Part shown: positions 62,976 to 64,000 of the stretch, in pieces
Numbering within the stretch: the first letter of the stretch is position 1
Layout of the letters: the number at the start of each line of letters is the position of its first letter
Source of the DNA: Letharia columbiana
Taxonomy: Eukaryota > Ascomycota > Lecanoromycetes > Lecanorales > Parmeliaceae
Length of the DNA stretch: 64,000 nt
Direction: 5' to 3'
NCBI RefSeq assembly: GCF_014066305.1
Contig: NW_023501040.1
Location: 310,001 to 374,000, forward strand
Program-made: the position numbers and the translations under genes
The notes under the pieces: model-generated
Databases searched by the model: none
The model's input: the letters and a program-made list of their open reading frames with translations, nothing else
What the model was told of the DNA's origin: nothing

Positions 62976-63600
62976 TATCAAGGTACCTCCTTAACAGGTA
63001 CAAAGGTAGGTAAAACCATGTACCCATACAGTCACGACAGCTTACTGTGACAATCCGGGGTGAATATGCTATGAGTTCATCCGGGGTGAAGCGAGCATAT
63101 GCCGAAGCTTCACCCCAGTGAACCCATAGATATGCTACGTATCCGTTTCACCCCGGTGAACTCGGGCCGGGTCGAAAATAATGTCGGCACTTTAGGGGAT
63201 CAAGGCATATACTAAGCATATGCCTCAATCTCCGTAATCTGTTCGGACGGATTGATTCTCCAAACCTCTCCGGGGCCAGGTCCTGAATACGGTACAAAAT
63301 CAGGTGGCTGGAAAACATGGTGGCTGGAATGCGCGGAAAATTTGCGATAGATAAAATTTGTGGGTAGTTACCCCGCGTGGGCTAACGTCGCTGACTAATT
63401 TTCTTCACCCCCGATGGGTGCTGGCATATGCTGAGTGTATCCCTTTCCCCCGGACGAGGTGCATATACTTAATCTACTCACCCCTGCCGAACTTTTTTCA
63501 CCCCTGCCGAGCTTAAGCCCGTCGAGCTGTAACCCGGAGCTGGGGAGGAGATAATCAGAAAGGATCGTCTTGCCGAGGCACTTATAATTAAACCCGTGTC
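62976..63600. other. GC-balanced noncoding DNA with clustered short motifs
   Basis: RIP signature is absent from here on. CCGGGGTGAA occurs at 63,055 and 63,081 and its inverse TTCACCCC at 63,109, 63,147 and 63,499. GGGGTGAAGC (63,083-63,092) and GCTTCACCCC (63,107-63,116) form a perfect 10-bp hairpin stem with a 14-base loop. GCATATGC-type words recur near 63,095, 63,215 and 63,424. TCACCCCTGCCGA is duplicated with a 20-base period at 63,478 and 63,498. The start (GGTACCTCC, GGTACAAAGGTAGGTA) resembles the GGTACCTACC repeats common near transposons in some Sordariomycetes. No gene is recognised. Confidence 0.6.
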
Positions 63601-63733
63601 TTAATCTCCGCGAGGGACCAAAAACCCCACCACCGGAGCTGGTGGAGCCACCTGCAACTTTCGTCTCCCTGCCCCAGGTGAATACAGACGTTGAGCTGGA
63701 GTTCTAGGGTCAATCCGTCATCAATTGTAGGCG

Positions 63734-64000
63734 TCAGGGATCTCTTCTGACTCGATTCGACATTTGCTGACTGTTGATCATCGTGTCCAAGAAACCTTTC
63801 CCCAGCGGCCAAGATCCCGTCAACATCTTCCGTTCACCCATTTGGTCATTTGCCTTAATATCGTTCCCTCGGACAACTTGCACACCCTTAAGTCTGACGT
63901 ATTGGGGTACACAACTCCTCTGATCAACCACAACTGACCAGTTCACATCACACCTGTCAAGACCACCAAGTCCATCTCCGCCTAACAGCACTTCTTCAAC
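63734..64000 (-). CDS. Possible partial exon running off the right edge
   Basis: On the minus strand one frame is open from the window edge (64,000) to a stop at 63,734, about 88 codons, beginning VEEVLLGGDGLGG and containing DVNWSVVVDQRS and QYVRLKGVQVV. There is no in-frame ATG upstream within the window, so if real it is an internal or 3' exon of a gene lying to the right. Base composition is balanced and unlike the RIP block. I do not recognise the product, and an open frame of this length can occur by chance at this GC content, so this is a weak call. Confidence 0.2.
   Translation of the reverse strand, partial: VEEVLLGGDGLGGLDRCDVNWSVVVDQRSCVPQYVRLKGVQVVRGNDIKANDQMGERKMLTGSWPLGKGFLDTMINSQQMSNRVRRDP

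Noticed and set aside
63588..63812. Minus-strand frame of 74 codons in the GC-balanced edge
   Set aside because: It opens with a TTG codon, not ATG, overlaps the other minus-strand frame and has no recognisable product.

Overview
The window looks like about 63 kb of a filamentous ascomycete (Pezizomycotina) AT-rich, transposon-filled compartment, followed by about 1 kb of ordinary GC-balanced DNA at the right edge. The main evidence is base composition. Across positions 1 to about 62,975 the dinucleotides CA and TG are almost missing and TA is everywhere, while CG, CT, AG and CC/GG persist. That is the footprint of repeat-induced point mutation (RIP), a process of fungal genomes that changes CpA to TpA in duplicated DNA. 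No intact protein-coding gene, tRNA, rRNA or CRISPR array is visible. The genus cannot be told from the sequence alone.

Layout. 1-3,350: fragments, short direct repeats, two minisatellite blocks and a tandem repeat that is only partly mutated. 3,359-5,420: a decayed piggyBac-like DNA transposon with its transposase on the minus strand. 5,421-10,742: mostly unassigned RIP-mutated DNA. 10,743-13,624: a complete short LTR element (163-bp LTRs, perfect 5-bp target duplication AATAT, no recognisable reverse transcriptase). About 14,450-22,310: a Ty3-type chromovirus on the minus strand (gag, RT, RNase H, integrase, chromodomain), split inside integrase by a 614-bp insertion with 9-bp target repeats. 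22,565-23,196: A/T homopolymer DNA and one end of a second terminal-repeat family (called TIR2 here). 23,632-35,235: an 11.6-kb unit bounded by inverted repeats of about 0.5 kb. 24,620-33,570 and 35,236-44,235: two arms of a 9-kb inverted duplication, the largest structure in the window. 44,237-51,243: a second chromovirus, plus strand, with 160-bp LTRs. 52,021-52,486: a short, unmutated MITE with 38-bp terminal inverted repeats. 52,646-61,565: paired TIR2 ends enclosing a third chromovirus, plus strand, whose pol carries a 640-bp tandem duplication. 61,590-62,975: further TIR2 ends and a fragment of the third chromovirus. 62,976-64,000: GC-balanced DNA with clustered TTCACCCC and GCATATGC motifs and perhaps the edge of a gene.

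How it fits together. The window is a record of nested insertions that RIP then silenced. All three reverse transcriptases have lost the second aspartate of the YxDD catalytic motif by the same D-to-N change in RIP context, and the piggyBac catalytic residues show the same kind of change. All three Ty3-type elements end in a chromodomain. In this group that domain guides integration into heterochromatin, which would help explain why elements pile up here. Sequences that escaped RIP (the 52-kb MITE, the stretch just outside the palindrome arm, the right edge) mark where DNA was short, single-copy or recently inserted. Coordinates of decayed domains are approximate because they were read by eye through stop codons and frameshifts.
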